In this document: piece by piece, positions 41,592 to 41,981 of the stretch | Layout: each line of letters begins with the position of its first letter | Numbering within the stretch: position 1 is the stretch's first letter | Assembly (NCBI GenBank): GCA_965652545.1 | Contig: CBFGWV010000016.1 | Span: 1 to 41,981, forward strand | Direction of reading: 5' to 3' | Source: CBFGWV01 sp965652545 | GTDB lineage: Bacteria > Pseudomonadota > Gammaproteobacteria > Competibacterales > Competibacteraceae | DNA: 41,981 nt | The notes under the pieces: model-generated | The model's input: only the letters and a program-made list of their open reading frames with translations | The model's database searches: none | What the model was told of the DNA's origin: nothing | Position numbers and translations under genes: made by a program

Positions 41592-41981
41592 ATGACAGCG
41601 ACGACTGTACTGACGCTCTGCGGGAGCCTTCGTCATGGCTCCTTCAACGCAGCAATTCTGCGCCAACTGCCCGAACTGGCCCCGCCGGGGGTGCATTTCC
41701 AACCGGCGGAAACCGATGACATTCCGCTCTACAACGACGACGTATACAGCGTCGGCTTCCCCACACCGGTCAAGCGTCTGCGTGACCAAATCGCCGCGGC
41801 CGACGCCGTGCTGATCGCCAGCCCCGAGAACAATTACTCCATCCCCGGCGTGCTCAAGAACGCCATCGACTGGGTGTCACGCCCACCCGACCAACCCTTC
41901 AACGGCAAACCGGTCGCCATACTCAGCGCGAGCCCTGGGCGCTTCGGTGGTGTGCGCATGCAAGCGCACCTGCGCCAGGTA
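41592..41981 (+). CDS. NADPH-dependent FMN reductase (3' end outside the window)
   Basis: First 130 residues of a flavodoxin-fold oxidoreductase of the ChrR/YieF/azoreductase-like family, which reduces quinones, chromate or azo dyes with NAD(P)H using FMN. The phosphate-binding LCGSLRHGSFNAAILR (9-24) and the hallmark SPENNYSIPGVLKNAIDWVSR are present, followed by KPVAILSASPGRFGG. ATG at 41592 follows GGGAGGG. The open frame reaches the last base of the window, so the C-terminus is missing. The physiological substrate cannot be read from sequence. Confidence 0.93.
   Translation, partial: MTATTVLTLCGSLRHGSFNAAILRQLPELAPPGVHFQPAETDDIPLYNDDVYSVGFPTPVKRLRDQIAAADAVLIASPENNYSIPGVLKNAIDWVSRPPDQPFNGKPVAILSASPGRFGGVRMQAHLRQV

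Overview
The window is a dense, GC-rich chromosomal segment of a gammaproteobacterium. The evidence is the pili-type chemotaxis genes chpA-chpC, the block folA-apaH-apaG-rsmA-pdxA-surA-lptD in Pseudomonas-like order, the two-subunit glycyl-tRNA synthetase, a Pseudomonas-type giant NAD-glutamate dehydrogenase, and murU next to lptD. I cannot fix the genus; an Ectothiorhodospiraceae- or Oceanospirillales-like organism is a guess. I saw no tRNA, rRNA, CRISPR array, insertion sequence or intact prophage.

Layout. 1-2967: the 3' end of the twitching-chemotaxis kinase gene chpA, then a CheW-like chpC. 2954-4957 (-): a thioredoxin-fold DUF255 (YyaL/SPATA20) protein. 5061-7845 (+): rlmI, lgt, thyA. 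7850-16225 (-): the lptD-surA-pdxA-rsmA-tal-apaG-apaH-folA run, with many 4-bp stop/start overlaps and a transaldolase gene inserted between rsmA and apaG. 16239-16931 (+): murU, divergent from lptD and without amgK. 16946-19936: an accessory group of an FAD-dependent amine oxidase (-), an alpha/beta hydrolase (+) and a divergent phosphonoacetaldehyde-hydrolase-like HAD protein (+). 19980-20093: a large palindromic repeat element. 20148-26938 (-): glyQ-glyS-gmhB-plsC, an L,D-transpeptidase-fold lipoprotein gene and a PPK2-type polyphosphate:AMP phosphotransferase. 27046-37011: mobA, a lipoprotein gene (-), a PaaN-like aldehyde dehydrogenase homologue, a small membrane protein (-), purC, the giant GDH and a coupled lipoprotein gene. 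36996-39842 (-): a multi-PAS sensor histidine kinase. 39952-41024: a Ner/Nlp-type regulator gene divergent from a LexA/CI-like repressor gene. 41136 to the end: an unknown small protein and the start of an FMN reductase.

The most informative signal not explained by the genes is a set of four parS-type ParB sites (22561, 23913, 27038, 36682). Together with glyQS-gmhB-plsC they place the window near the chromosome replication origin. Two of the sites are fused to the ribosome-binding site and GTG start codon of gmhB and mobA through an identical 19-nt sequence. The second notable locus is the divergent Ner-like/repressor pair. It looks like a Mu-type immunity switch without a phage, and its repressor has lost both residues needed for self-cleavage.
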